Shown here: positions 35,582 through 43,839 of the stretch, piece by piece | Numbering within the stretch: position 1 is the first letter of the stretch | Layout of the letters: each line of letters starts with the position of its first letter | Assembly: GCF_000747525.1 (NCBI RefSeq) | Contig: NZ_CP009278.1 | Location: forward strand, 744,001 to 808,000 | DNA from: Sphingobacterium sp. ML3W | GTDB taxonomy: Bacteria; Bacteroidota; Bacteroidia; Sphingobacteriales; Sphingobacteriaceae | DNA: 64,000 nt | Direction: 5' to 3' | Made by a program: the position numbers and the translations under genes | Notes under the pieces: model-generated | What the model was told of the DNA's origin: nothing | Databases searched by the model: none | The model's input: only the letters and a program-made list of their open reading frames with translations

Positions 35582-36970
35582 TTATAAATGAATAACTTCA
35601 CCATAAGCATCCGCACAAGCTTCCATAATTGCCTCACTCATGGTTGGATGTGGATGAATTGCTTTAATCATTTCATGACCAGTTGTTTCAAGTTTTCTTG
35701 CAACTACAATTTCAGCAATCAGCTCGGTAACGTTCGCACCAATCATATGTGCTCCTAGGAATTCTCCATATTTTGCGTCAAAGATAACTTTCACAAAGCC
35801 GTCTTTTGCACCAGATGCAGAAGCTTTACCTGAAGCAGAGAAAGGGAATTTCCCTACTTTTACTTCGTAACCAGCTTCTTTTGCAGCCTTCTCCGTATAT
35901 CCTACTGAAGCAACTTCAGGAGAGCAATACGTACAGCCTGGAATGTTGTTATAGTCAATAGCTTCTACATGGAGTCCTTTGATGGCTTCGATACATAAAA
36001 TTCCTTCTGCTGAAGCTACGTGGGCAAGGGCCTGTCCTTTTACAATATCGCCAATAGCATATACGCCATCGATATTTGTTTTGTAAAAATCGTCAACAAC
36101 AACACGACCGCGTTCAGTTTTTACACCAACTTCTTCAAGACCAATGTTTTCAATGTTTGGCATGATACCTACAGCTGATAATACAACTTCAGCCTCGATA
36201 ACTTCCATGCCTTTTGCCGATTTGATATTTACTTTACTTAAAGTACCTGATGTGTCAACAGATTGTACTTCAGATGAAGTTAAAATGTTAATACCTTGTT
36301 TCTTTAAGCTTTTTTCTAATTGTTTTGATATTTCCTCATCTTCAACTGGAACAATGCGATCCATGAATTCAACAACAGTCACTTTCGTGCCAATTGCATT
36401 GTAAAAATATGCGAATTCAATTCCGATAGCTCCTGAGCCAACGATCACAAGTGATTTTGGTTGTTTAGGGAGAACTAATGCCTGTCTATATCCAATGATT
36501 TTTTTACCGTCTTGAGGCAGATTAGGTAATTCACGAGAACGTGCACCTGTTGCTAATATCGTATGTTTTGCGGTATATTCTTTAGAAGAGCCATCTGCTG
36601 CTTTTACATCAATTTTACCACCTTTTTTAATTTTAGCAGTACCCATGATGATGTCGATTTTATTCTTCTTCATTAAGAATTGAATACCTTTGCTCATTCC
36701 ATCAGCTACGCCACGACTTCTTTTAACGATAGCATCAAAATCAGGCTCACCGCCTTGTACATTGATACCATATTCAGCAGCATGATTTAAATATTCAAAA
36801 ACTTGTGCACTTTTTAAAAGAGCTTTGGTTGGGATACATCCCCAATTTAAACAAATACCTCCTAAAGATTCGCGCTCGATGATAGCAGTTTTGAAACCTA
36901 ATTGTGAGGCTCTAATGGCAGCAACATATCCACCAGGACCACTACCAATTACAATGATGTCGTAATTCAT
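35582..36970 (-). CDS. lpdA: Dihydrolipoyl dehydrogenase (first of two)
   Basis: E3 reoxidises dihydrolipoamide for 2-oxoacid dehydrogenase or glycine cleavage complexes using FAD and NAD. The FAD motif IIVIGSGPGGYVAAI, the redox disulfide C40/C45 in GGICLNWGCIPTK, NAD motif VIVGSGAIGIEFAYFY and the active-site His-Glu in IHPHPTMSEAIMEA are complete. I use the ATG at 36970 (462 residues), because the frame upstream lacks homology. A second E3 gene lies 1.0 kb away on the same strand; both look functional. Confidence 0.95.
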   Translation of the reverse strand: MNYDIIVIGSGPGGYVAAIRASQLGFKTAIIERESLGGICLNWGCIPTKALLKSAQVFEYLNHAAEYGINVQGGEPDFDAIVKRSRGVADGMSKGIQFLMKKNKIDIIMGTAKIKKGGKIDVKAADGSSKEYTAKHTILATGARSRELPNLPQDGKKIIGYRQALVLPKQPKSLVIVGSGAIGIEFAYFYNAIGTKVTVVEFMDRIVPVEDEEISKQLEKSLKKQGINILTSSEVQSVDTSGTLSKVNIKSAKGMEVIEAEVVLSAVGIMPNIENIGLEEVGVKTERGRVVVDDFYKTNIDGVYAIGDIVKGQALAHVASAEGILCIEAIKGLHVEAIDYNNIPGCTYCSPEVASVGYTEKAAKEAGYEVKVGKFPFSASGKASASGAKDGFVKVIFDAKYGEFLGAHMIGANVTELIAEIVVARKLETTGHEMIKAIHPHPTMSEAIMEACADAYGEVIHL

Positions 36971-37187
36971 AAAATAATTATTGTGTAGTTGAATGCTCAA
37001 TTTATTCTTTACATCTAGCGTTTCAGAATAACCAAGCTTCTTCAAAAGTAAGCATTTTTTCTGAATGTTATAAAATTGATCGACATTATATTGGCAGATT
37101 TTAATAAACGGGAGTCAGTTGATTTCTAATTATGTCAAAAGAAGGTCAAAGCATAAATTATAAAATATTCATCTCGTAAAATAATTC

Positions 37188-37195
37188 TATTTTTG
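37188..37195 (+). promoter_or_regulatory. -7 box (TATTTTTG) upstream of the DUF3817 gene
   Basis: This TAnnTTTG match lies 29 bases before the ATG at 37225. No clear -33 is seen. Confidence 0.4.
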
Positions 37196-37224
37196 GGATT
37201 ACACATTTTTTAAATCACGTTTTT

Positions 37225-37518
37225 ATGCTCCGAATTTTTAGACAAATAGCACTTTGGGAAGCTGTTTCAACCATTTGTTTGTTTTTCATTGCTATGCCGA
37301 TGAAGTATTTTTTTGATACTCCTGAGGCGGTAAAGATAGCAGGTTCAATTCATGGTTTTTTTGTGGTTGTATTTGTAATCATGCTGATTATGTGTACAAT
37401 TGAATATAAATGGAATTGGAAGCGTCCATTGGCATATATGTTTGCCTCGCTCATTCCCATTGTAGGATTTTGGGTGGAGTTAGATTTGAAAAAAGTAATC
37501 AATGGTCAAAAGAAATAG
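37225..37518 (+). CDS. DUF3817 family small membrane protein
   Basis: A 97-residue protein with three hydrophobic segments (about 10-30, 40-64 and 72-88) and the family landmarks ALWEAVSTICLFF, GSIHGFFVVVFVIM and a final LDLKK. DUF3817 proteins are small integral membrane proteins of unknown function, sometimes fused to or near transporters. This one is a single gene that converges on a thioesterase gene with a shared terminator. Confidence 0.85.
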   Translation: MLRIFRQIALWEAVSTICLFFIAMPMKYFFDTPEAVKIAGSIHGFFVVVFVIMLIMCTIEYKWNWKRPLAYMFASLIPIVGFWVELDLKKVINGQKK

Positions 37519-37523
37519 AAAAT

Positions 37524-37555
37524 AAAAAAGGATGATTTAGAGATCATCCTTTTTT
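37524..37555. terminator. Bidirectional terminator between DUF3817 and thioesterase genes
   Basis: Perfect 13-base arms (37524-37536 and 37543-37555) begin and end in A/T runs. The right arm overlaps the last codons of the thioesterase gene. Confidence 0.85.
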
Positions 37556-37944
37556 ATTTTATCATTACTTGCATAAGCGTAGGTAATTTCAGTCTTACCA
37601 TGTGCTGTTGGTAATCCTTCTTTATTGAGGTTGACAAAAACGAGTTTATCGATGGATAGAATTGTTTTTCTTGTAATTTTATTACGGACTTCGCAGCGCA
37701 TCGTTATGGAAGTTGTTCCAAATTTAATAGCTTCGATGCCTAATTCTATAATGTCACCTTTTTTTGCAGAACTCACGAAATTAATTTCAGAGATGTATTT
37801 AGTCACGACATGTGAGTTGGCTAATTGAACGATAGCATAAATTACAGCTTCCTCGTCAATCCATCTTAGGAGTGTTCCTCCAAATAGTGAGCCATTTGGG
37901 TTTAAATCCTCTGGTTTCACCCATTTTCGCGTATAGAAATTCAT
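37537..37944 (-). CDS. Acyl-CoA thioesterase, hotdog fold
   Basis: The protein belongs to the YciA/BACH-type acyl-CoA thioesterases, which release fatty acids from CoA. The hotdog core opens with the characteristic NPNGSLFGGTLLRWIDEEAV (residues 15-34), with the helix containing the conserved Asp, followed by YISEINFVSSAKKGDIIEL and a FGTTSITMRCEV strand. At 135 residues it is a single domain and would act as a multimer. Substrate chain length cannot be read. It stands alone between two terminators. Confidence 0.88.
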   Translation of the reverse strand: MNFYTRKWVKPEDLNPNGSLFGGTLLRWIDEEAVIYAIVQLANSHVVTKYISEINFVSSAKKGDIIELGIEAIKFGTTSITMRCEVRNKITRKTILSIDKLVFVNLNKEGLPTAHGKTEITYAYASNDKIKKDDL

Positions 37945-37978
37945 ATGTTTTCTTGGCTTAGGTAGTTAGATGAAAGAA

Positions 37979-38006
37979 AAAGGGGAAAATTTTACTTTTC
38001 CCCTTT
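37979..38006 (-). terminator. Terminator downstream of the second lpd gene
   Basis: The 11-base arms AAAGGGGAAAA and TTTTCCCCTTT (37979-37989 and 37996-38006) lie just past the stop codon, with TTTCTTT on the minus strand. Confidence 0.75.
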
Positions 38007-38013
38007 CGTATTT

Positions 38014-39420
38014 TTAAGCATGAATTGCTCTATTAGAAGTTGCTGCTAAAGCAGCTTCTTTAATCGCTTCAGTATAGGTCGGGTGTGCATGACAAATACG
38101 ACCGATATCTTCTGCCGAAGCACGGTATTCCATAGCCACTACCGCTTCCGAAATCATATCTGCAGCTCGTGGTCCAATCATATGTACACCAATAACTTCA
38201 TCTGTTTCAGCATCTGCTAATATCTTAACAAATCCGTCTGTGTCCATCGACGCTTTGGCACGACCAGAAGCTTTGAAAGAGAATGAACCAGTCTTATATT
38301 TTACACCAGCTTCTTTTAATTGTTCCTCTGTTTTACCAACTGAAGCAACCTCTGGCCAAGTGTAAACAACTCCTGGAATTAAGTTGTAATCGATGTGTGG
38401 TTTTTGACCCACGATGCTTTCTGCTACAAAAACACCTTCATCCTCTGCCTTATGAGCAAGCATAGGACCTGTAATCACATCTCCAATTGCATAAACACCA
38501 GGTACGATTGTTTCTAAATGATCATTTACGCTGATTTTTTTACCTCTTTCCTCAACGGTAATACCAATATTCTCAAGACCTAAATTCTCCGTATAAGCGG
38601 TACGGCCAACTGCTACGATACAGTAGTCACCTTCTAAAGAGATAGTTTCTCCTTTTGGGTTTTCAGCTGTTACTGTAACTGTTTTACCTTTAGAGCTTGC
38701 ACCTGTTACTTTGTGGCCCATATAGAACTCCATGCCAAGTGATTTTTTCAAAACGCGTTGCAGCTCTTTACCTAAACCACCGTCCATCGTGCCGATGATT
38801 GATTTCGCAAATTCTACAACCGAAACTTTAGCACCTAAACGAGCGTAAACAGAACCTAATTCAAGTCCAATAACACCACCGCCAATAACGATTAAGTGTT
38901 TAGGGATTTCAGTTAAGTTTAATGCTTCTGTCGAAGTAATGATTCTTTTTTTATCTACAGGTAGGAAGGGTAGATAAGTCGGTTTTGAACCTGTTGCGAT
39001 AATTACGTTTTTACCCGTAATCTGCTCCGAAGTACCATCTTCTTTTGTGATTTTGATGGTGTTCTTGTCAATAAATGAACCAATACCTTGGAAACTTTCA
39101 ACTTTGTTCTTTTTGAAGAGGTAAGTGATACCTGCAGTATTTTGGTTAATTACATCGTCTTTACGAGCAATCATTTTTTTGATATCAACTTTTAAGTCAC
39201 TTACGCTGATACCATGTGCTTCGAATGAGTGTGCAGCATTGTGGTAATGCTCTGATGAATCTAATAATGCTTTTGAAGGGATACAGCCTACATTTAAACA
39301 AGTTCCCCCAAAAGAGTTATATTTCTCAATTATAGCAGTTTTTAACCCTAACTGTGCACAACGGATTGCTGCTACATATCCGCCTGGCCCACTTCCAATT
39401 ACTATTACGTCGTATTGCAT
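38014..39420 (-). CDS. lpdA: Dihydrolipoyl dehydrogenase (second of two)
   Basis: A full-length 468-residue E3 with FAD motif VIVIGSGPGGYVAAI, redox cysteines C41/C46 in GGTCLNVGCIPSK, NAD motif VIGGGVIGLELGSVYARLG and the His-Glu pair in CHAHPTYTEAIKEA. GGTCLNVGCIPSKALL is the form usual for the E3 of the 2-oxoglutarate and pyruvate complexes. The other copy at 35582-36970 has GGICLNWGCIPTK, a different clade. No E1 or E2 gene is nearby, so which complex each serves is open. Confidence 0.95.
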   Translation of the reverse strand: MQYDVIVIGSGPGGYVAAIRCAQLGLKTAIIEKYNSFGGTCLNVGCIPSKALLDSSEHYHNAAHSFEAHGISVSDLKVDIKKMIARKDDVINQNTAGITYLFKKNKVESFQGIGSFIDKNTIKITKEDGTSEQITGKNVIIATGSKPTYLPFLPVDKKRIITSTEALNLTEIPKHLIVIGGGVIGLELGSVYARLGAKVSVVEFAKSIIGTMDGGLGKELQRVLKKSLGMEFYMGHKVTGASSKGKTVTVTAENPKGETISLEGDYCIVAVGRTAYTENLGLENIGITVEERGKKISVNDHLETIVPGVYAIGDVITGPMLAHKAEDEGVFVAESIVGQKPHIDYNLIPGVVYTWPEVASVGKTEEQLKEAGVKYKTGSFSFKASGRAKASMDTDGFVKILADAETDEVIGVHMIGPRAADMISEAVVAMEYRASAEDIGRICHAHPTYTEAIKEAALAATSNRAIHA

Positions 39421-39531
39421 CGATTACGTTTTAAATGTTTTAGCAAATTTAGTTATAATTAACATTATAGGAAATCTATTTTGTTAAAATGCGGTATAAA
39501 TTTGATAAGATATAGTCTATTACTCAATAAA

Positions 39532-39560
39532 AAAGGCATCCCTTTTGATGGAATGCCTTT
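39532..39560 (-). terminator. Terminator downstream of the azurin-like gene
   Basis: An inverted repeat AAAGGCATCCC/GGAATGCCTTT with one mismatch lies 20 bases past the stop codon; the minus strand continues TTTTTTATTG. Confidence 0.7.
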
Positions 39561-39579
39561 CAGAATTATTTCTTAAAGA

Positions 39580-40113
39580 TTATTCGGCAACAATTTTACC
39601 TTGCATTACTCCGTAGTGACCAGGGAAGCTACAGATGAAATCGTAAGTTCCTTTTTCTAGTGTAAAGGTAATTTTATCAGTTTCACCTGGACCTAGTAAT
39701 TTTGTATGTGCTACTACAGAAGAAAGTGCCGATTTTGGAACATATTCATCCGCTTGTGCAGCTGCTGCTTCTCCACCAAAAGTAGCTAGGTCAGTTCCTG
39801 GTTTTAAGATTACCACGTTATGTCCCATAGATTCTTTTGGCATTGTACCTGCATTCTTAAATGTTAATTCAACGCTTTCTCCAGCTTTTACGCGGAAAAG
39901 GTTTTTATCATATTTCATTGCATCATTACCTTCTAATGCTAAAGTGTTAGAAAGCTCGACATTTTCAATTCCAGGGATTGTTTCTGTTTCCGCCTCAACA
40001 ACTTCTGGAGTTGTTTGTTCAGTAGTTGAACTGTTTTCTTTTGTTGTATTGCCTCCGCAAGAAGCAAAAGTTATTGCCAATGCAATAGCTGGTAAAACAA
40101 ATAATTTTTTCAT
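39580..40113 (-). CDS. Azurin-like copper lipoprotein
   Basis: A small blue-copper electron carrier. The ATG at 40113 gives a lipoprotein signal with lipobox TFASC (Cys19), so the protein should be lipid-anchored. A Thr/Glu-rich linker (20-50) precedes the cupredoxin domain. Type 1 copper ligands are in place: His98 (MGHNVVIL), Cys161, His166 and Met170 (ICSFPGHYGVMQG). Mature domain length matches azurin. The partner oxidase or reductase is not in the window. The reading frame is open further upstream, but those residues are not homologous and precede the signal peptide. Confidence 0.93.
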   Translation of the reverse strand: MKKLFVLPAIALAITFASCGGNTTKENSSTTEQTTPEVVEAETETIPGIENVELSNTLALEGNDAMKYDKNLFRVKAGESVELTFKNAGTMPKESMGHNVVILKPGTDLATFGGEAAAAQADEYVPKSALSSVVAHTKLLGPGETDKITFTLEKGTYDFICSFPGHYGVMQGKIVAE

Positions 40114-40214
40114 TATGTTATTGTATTTGTGTTTTTCCCTAAAAATAAGCAAAATATTGCTTTTAATTGTTTCTTTTTCGTAATAATTTCTAAATATACG
40201 ACAAGGTTGGTGAG

Positions 40215-40231
40215 TTGCAAAAGTTTTGCAA
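40215..40231. promoter_or_regulatory. Palindrome TTGCAAAAGTTTTGCAA upstream of the azurin-like gene
   Basis: This perfect 8+1+8 palindrome is 102 bases before the azurin-like ATG and 177 bases before floA, in the divergent gap. It could be an operator; no terminator tail is attached. Nothing else stands out in the 294-bp gap. Confidence 0.35.
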
Positions 40232-40407
40232 TTGTTTATCGACACAAAGTCTGTTTTTTTTACGTGATTAGATTATTGAAAATAAATTTAACGCAATCAG
40301 ATAATCGCTTATGCTTATAATTAATGCTGTTTTTTTTTCTACAATAGTAAATGTCTGCTCATTATTTAATATCTTTAAAACAATTACTATTTAATTAATC
40401 TAATCAG

Positions 40408-41397
40408 ATGGATCCAAATTTTTCTTTTGCTTTAATGATTATAGGCTGTGTAGTAGCCTTGTTTCTTTTGCTTTATTTATTACCCGTCAATCTTTGGTTC
40501 ACGGCTCAACTGTCTAATGTTAAAATTAGCTTATTGAATTTGGTATTGATGAGATTGCGTAAAGTGCCACCCTCTTTGGTGACAAATGCGATGATAATTT
40601 CGACAAAGGCAGGCTTAAATATTACATCCAACGAAATTGAGACCCATTATTTAGCAGGTGGGAATGTGAATAGAGTGATTAAAGCTTTAATCTCAGCAGA
40701 TAAGGCGAATATTCCCCTAAGTTTTAAACTAGCTACAGCTATTGATTTGGCTGGACGTGATGTTTTTGACGCAGTTCAATTATCGGTTAATCCACAAGTT
40801 ATCAATACTCCTCCAGTAGCTGCTGTTGCAAAGGATGGTATTCAATTAATAGCGAAAGCACGTGTTACTGTCCGAGCTAATATTAATCAATTAGTTGGAG
40901 GTGCAGGTGAAGAAACTATTTTAGCTCGTGTTGGTGAAGGTATCGTGACAACGATTGGATCTTCGGAAAGCCATAAGCAGGTTTTAGAAAATCCAGACCG
41001 CATATCAAAGACAGTCCTTGCTAAAGGATTGGATAGTGGTACAGCTTTCGAAATTTTATCTATCGATATTGCAGATATTGATATTGGTGAAAACGTAGGT
41101 GCAAAATTGCAAACAGATCAAGCTGAGGCCGATTTAAAAGTTGCTAATGCAAGAGCGGAAGAGCGCAGAGCTATGGCTGTAGCCAATGAGCAGGAAATGC
41201 GTGCCAAGGCGCAAGAAGCAAGAGCAAAAGTGATTGAGGCTGAATCTCAATTACCGTTAGCAATGGCAGAAGCTTTTAAAAATGGAAATTTAGGTATTAT
41301 GGATTATTATAAGATGCAGAATATCCAAGCAGATACTGATATGCGAAGTTCTATTTCTAAGCCTGGTCATGACACTAGGGGACCCCAAAAAGACTAA
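40408..41397 (+). CDS. floA: Flotillin-like protein FloA
   Basis: Bacterial flotillins of the UPF0365/FloA family organise functional membrane microdomains. A single N-terminal membrane hairpin (about 6-27, [19 protein letters not shown]) is followed by the SPFH-type domain ([21 protein letters not shown]) and a long Ala/Glu-rich coiled coil (about 225-290, [20 protein letters not shown]). The C-terminal [19 protein letters not shown] is family-typical. Length is 329 residues. No NfeD-like gene, the common partner, is adjacent. A good terminator follows. Confidence 0.93.
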   Translation: MDPNFSFALMIIGCVVALFLLLYLLPVNLWFTAQLSNVKISLLNLVLMRLRKVPPSLVTNAMIISTKAGLNITSNEIETHYLAGGNVNRVIKALISADKANIPLSFKLATAIDLAGRDVFDAVQLSVNPQVINTPPVAAVAKDGIQLIAKARVTVRANINQLVGGAGEETILARVGEGIVTTIGSSESHKQVLENPDRISKTVLAKGLDSGTAFEILSIDIADIDIGENVGAKLQTDQAEADLKVANARAEERRAMAVANEQEMRAKAQEARAKVIEAESQLPLAMAEAFKNGNLGIMDYYKMQNIQADTDMRSSISKPGHDTRGPQKD

Positions 41398-41428
41398 ATA
41401 TTGTTGTAACAGTATTTTTATACAATTT

Positions 41429-41470
41429 AACAACCGATTGCATCGTAACTGCAATCGGTTGTTTTTTTTT
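41429..41470 (+). terminator. Terminator downstream of floA
   Basis: Perfect 14-base arms (41429-41442 and 41450-41463) with a seven-base loop are followed by a run of T to 41470. Confidence 0.9.
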
Positions 41471-41534
41471 AAGTGTTTCTAACGGTTCGATATTCATATT
41501 CCTATCATTATATTTAATGTTATAATTAATTGTT

Positions 41535-42842
41535 ATGAACATGAAATCAATAAAAAAGTTATTATTCCTATTTTTCTTTTTAAATCTGACGTTCGCTTAC
41601 GCTCAGTCTTTGACATCTGAAAAGGAGAGTTTTGTGCCTATCGGTGGCAATACTTGGGAGTATCCGCAAAGCGATAATAAAGAATCGATTGTGAAGACCG
41701 GGAAGATCGAACATTGGAATGATGCAGGACGTACGGTCAAAACATTTGTTCGCTTTGGCAAAACAGGCAATGTGCATGTTTCAGTTCAAGTTATTAAGGC
41801 TAATGATGGTGGAGAATTTACCTTTACATTGGCAGGTAAAAGTGTCGATGTTAGCATATCGCCTGACCAAAAAGGTCAGATAAATATTGCTGATTTTACA
41901 ATTGCAGACACGGGATACTATGCAATTGAATTAAAAGCAAAAACTGTAGCTTCATTATATCCTACCATTGATGGTTATGTTTTGACGGGAGCAGCTTCAG
42001 AACAAATGAATTTTGTTAGAAATAATGAAGATAATTTCTTTTACTGGGGTAGAAGAGGACCATCAACTCATATGGGCTATGAGCAACCAAAAGATAAGAA
42101 TATTGAATATTTTTATAATGAAGTTACCGTTCCGAAAGGAAATGACGTAGAGGGTTCTTATTTTATGTCTAATGGCTTTAATGTCGGTTACTTCGGTATG
42201 CAGGTAAATAGCAGTACCGAACGCCGCATTTTATTTTCTGTCTGGAGTCCTTTTACGACAGATGATCCAAATGAGATCCCTGATGATCACAAGATTATTT
42301 TAAAAACTAAAGGTCAAGCAGTTCATACCGGCGAATTCGGAAATGAAGGTTCTGGTGGTCAAAGTTATTTAAAGTTTAATTGGGTCGCTGGAAATACCTA
42401 TAAATTTTTATTGCGTGGTAGACCTATAGCAAATAATTATACGGCTTACACTGCTTGGTTTTATGCTCCAGAGGTAGGTGAATGGCAGATTATTGCGGAA
42501 TTTGAACGTCCTCAAACGAATCAATATCTATCCAGATTTCATTCTTTTTTAGAGAATTTCAATCCAGAGCAAGGTATTTATCAAAGAGAGGTACAGTTTT
42601 CAAATCAATGGGTAGCTGACGATAAGGGAAATTGGTACGAATGTACTGCAGGTAGATTTACGGTTGATAACACAGGACATAAAGGCTATCGTATGGATTA
42701 TGCAGGAGGGGTTAATGATAACAGATTTTACCTCAGGAATTTTGGTTTTTTTAACGATTATGTTCCTGCAGGAAGTACGTTTACTAGAAAACCTAATGGA
42801 GTAAAGCCAAAAATTAATTTAAAGATGCTTCCGAAAAAATAG
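41535..42842 (+). CDS. Secreted DUF3472/DUF5077 protein
   Basis: A signal peptide (1-23, ending FAYAQ) is followed by a DUF5077-like beta domain (about 28-150, FVPIGGNTWEYPQSDNK) and a DUF3472 domain (about 155-425) with YFMSNGFNVGYFGMQVNS and WSPFTTDDPNEIPDDH. These families occur together in Bacteroidetes envelope proteins near polysaccharide genes; the function is unknown, with carbohydrate binding the likeliest role. The protein has 435 residues and no lipobox, so it is periplasmic or exported. No polysaccharide locus is beside it. It ends at a terminator before the small-RNA interval. Confidence 0.88.
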   Translation: MNMKSIKKLLFLFFFLNLTFAYAQSLTSEKESFVPIGGNTWEYPQSDNKESIVKTGKIEHWNDAGRTVKTFVRFGKTGNVHVSVQVIKANDGGEFTFTLAGKSVDVSISPDQKGQINIADFTIADTGYYAIELKAKTVASLYPTIDGYVLTGAASEQMNFVRNNEDNFFYWGRRGPSTHMGYEQPKDKNIEYFYNEVTVPKGNDVEGSYFMSNGFNVGYFGMQVNSSTERRILFSVWSPFTTDDPNEIPDDHKIILKTKGQAVHTGEFGNEGSGGQSYLKFNWVAGNTYKFLLRGRPIANNYTAYTAWFYAPEVGEWQIIAEFERPQTNQYLSRFHSFLENFNPEQGIYQREVQFSNQWVADDKGNWYECTAGRFTVDNTGHKGYRMDYAGGVNDNRFYLRNFGFFNDYVPAGSTFTRKPNGVKPKINLKMLPKK

Positions 42843-42861
42843 AACTTTGTTAAATCTGATT

Positions 42862-42898
42862 ATAGCTGTAAATGATTCATTTGCAGCTATTTTTTTTA
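42862..42898 (+). terminator. Terminator downstream of the DUF3472 gene
   Basis: ATAGCTGTAAATGA (42862-42875) pairs with TCATTTGCAGCTAT (42877-42890) with one G-U, followed by eight T. Confidence 0.8.
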
Positions 42899-42909
42899 GT
42901 CTAGTTGTT

Positions 42910-42945
42910 TAAAAAACAAAACCCTGATGATGGGCACCAGGGTTT
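42910..42945 (-). terminator. Terminator of the minus-strand small RNA
   Basis: The arms AAACCCTG and CAGGGTTT (minus-strand order) at 42938-42945 and 42919-42926 close an 11-base loop and are followed on the minus strand by TTGTTTTTTAA. Confidence 0.75.
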
Positions 42946-43126
42946 GTTACTAACCAATTATAAACCTAAATTATGAAAAGACATTTTAAATAAATCGCCA
43001 TCTTGTGGTGATTTGTTACTGCAAAATTAATGATAAACATTTGATTTAATGTTGTGTGAATGTCATTTCGATTAATTCTTCATGACACTCATCATTACTT
43101 TTTAGTAATAGATAACCTTAATTATC
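42910..43126 (-). ncRNA. Candidate small RNA with a segment antisense to a SusC-type translation start
   Basis: A minus-strand unit has a promoter (TTTG-21-TATCTTTG at 43132-43164), an expected start near 43126 and a terminator at 42910-42945, giving about 217 bases with no useful reading frame. Three hairpins are visible: 43094-43109 (ATTACT stem), 43058-43090 (nine pairs with one G-U) and 42992-43014 (AAATCACCA, one mismatch). Between the last and the terminator, 42949-42990 is unstructured, and its complement reads ACCAATTATAAACC, then TAAATT and ATGAAAAGACA. That complement resembles the leader and first codons common before SusC-like receptor genes in this order, as I recall them. Size, promoter and terminator are seen; the target is inference. 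Confidence 0.6.
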
Positions 43127-43131
43127 TTCTA

Positions 43132-43164
43132 CAAAGATACATGAAAATAGCAGTTGCATCCAAA
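43132..43164 (-). promoter_or_regulatory. Full -33/-7 promoter for the minus-strand small RNA
   Basis: On the minus strand TTTG (43161-43164) is followed after 21 bases by TATCTTTG (43132-43139), the complete Bacteroidetes promoter pattern and one of the best in the window. Confidence 0.7.
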
Positions 43165-43299
43165 TATTTTATCATAAAGTTGTCGTCACAATATGTGTTG
43201 TGACATTAATATGATTTTTTGTCTAAATGGAATAAAAAGATGTCTATTTGAAGGATTAATATTCATAAAAATATATCGTATTTCGAATTTTTTAATACT

Positions 43300-43307
43300 T
43301 ATTTTTG
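43300..43307 (+). promoter_or_regulatory. -7 box (TATTTTTG) upstream of kdsC
   Basis: This TAnnTTTG match lies 13 bases before the kdsC ATG. The -33 is unclear in the A+T-rich flank. Confidence 0.45.
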
Positions 43308-43320
43308 AAAAAAAAGAGTT

Positions 43321-43839
43321 ATGATTTTTGATAATCTAAAAAAAGTGAAAGCTTTTGTATTGGATGTAGACGGTGTATTAACTGATGGTCGAGTACTTGT
43401 AAATGAAGATGGGCATCAGATGCGATCTTTCAATATTAAGGATGGATATGTATTGCAGTTGGCTGTTAAGCGGGGTTATCCGGTCATCATTATTACAGGA
43501 GGAAATTCGAAAGGTGTAGTAAAGAGGCTAGAAGGACTAGGAATCAAAGAAGTTCATTCTGGGATTTCTAATAAAATGGAGAAGCTAAAAGAAATATTGG
43601 AACGCTATAATTTAGAATTTGAAGATATTCTCTATATGGGGGATGATATGCCTGATTTGCCATGTATGCAATTTGCGGGTTTGGCTACCTGTCCTTCTGA
43701 TGCTATCGAGGAGGTTAAAAAAGTTTGTCACTATATATCGCCTGTAGCAGGTGGCTTTGGTGCTGTTCGCGATGTGATGGAAAAAGTCCTGAAAATACAG
43801 GGAAGATGGGAACTGGATCATGAAATTAGAAGCATTTAG
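43321..43839 (+). CDS. kdsC: 3-deoxy-D-manno-octulosonate 8-phosphate phosphatase (KdsC type)
   Basis: KdsC removes phosphate from KDO-8-phosphate to give KDO for lipopolysaccharide core. It is a capless C0-type HAD enzyme of 172 residues, acting as a tetramer. Motif I is FVLDVDGVLTDGRV (nucleophile Asp near 15), motif II VIIITGGNSKGV and motif IV YMGDDMPDLPCM, all intact; the VAGGFGAVRDVMEKVL end is family-typical. The next gene, maf, starts directly at its stop codon, so the two are translated together. KDO synthase and transferase genes are not in the window. Confidence 0.92.
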   Translation: MIFDNLKKVKAFVLDVDGVLTDGRVLVNEDGHQMRSFNIKDGYVLQLAVKRGYPVIIITGGNSKGVVKRLEGLGIKEVHSGISNKMEKLKEILERYNLEFEDILYMGDDMPDLPCMQFAGLATCPSDAIEEVKKVCHYISPVAGGFGAVRDVMEKVLKIQGRWELDHEIRSI

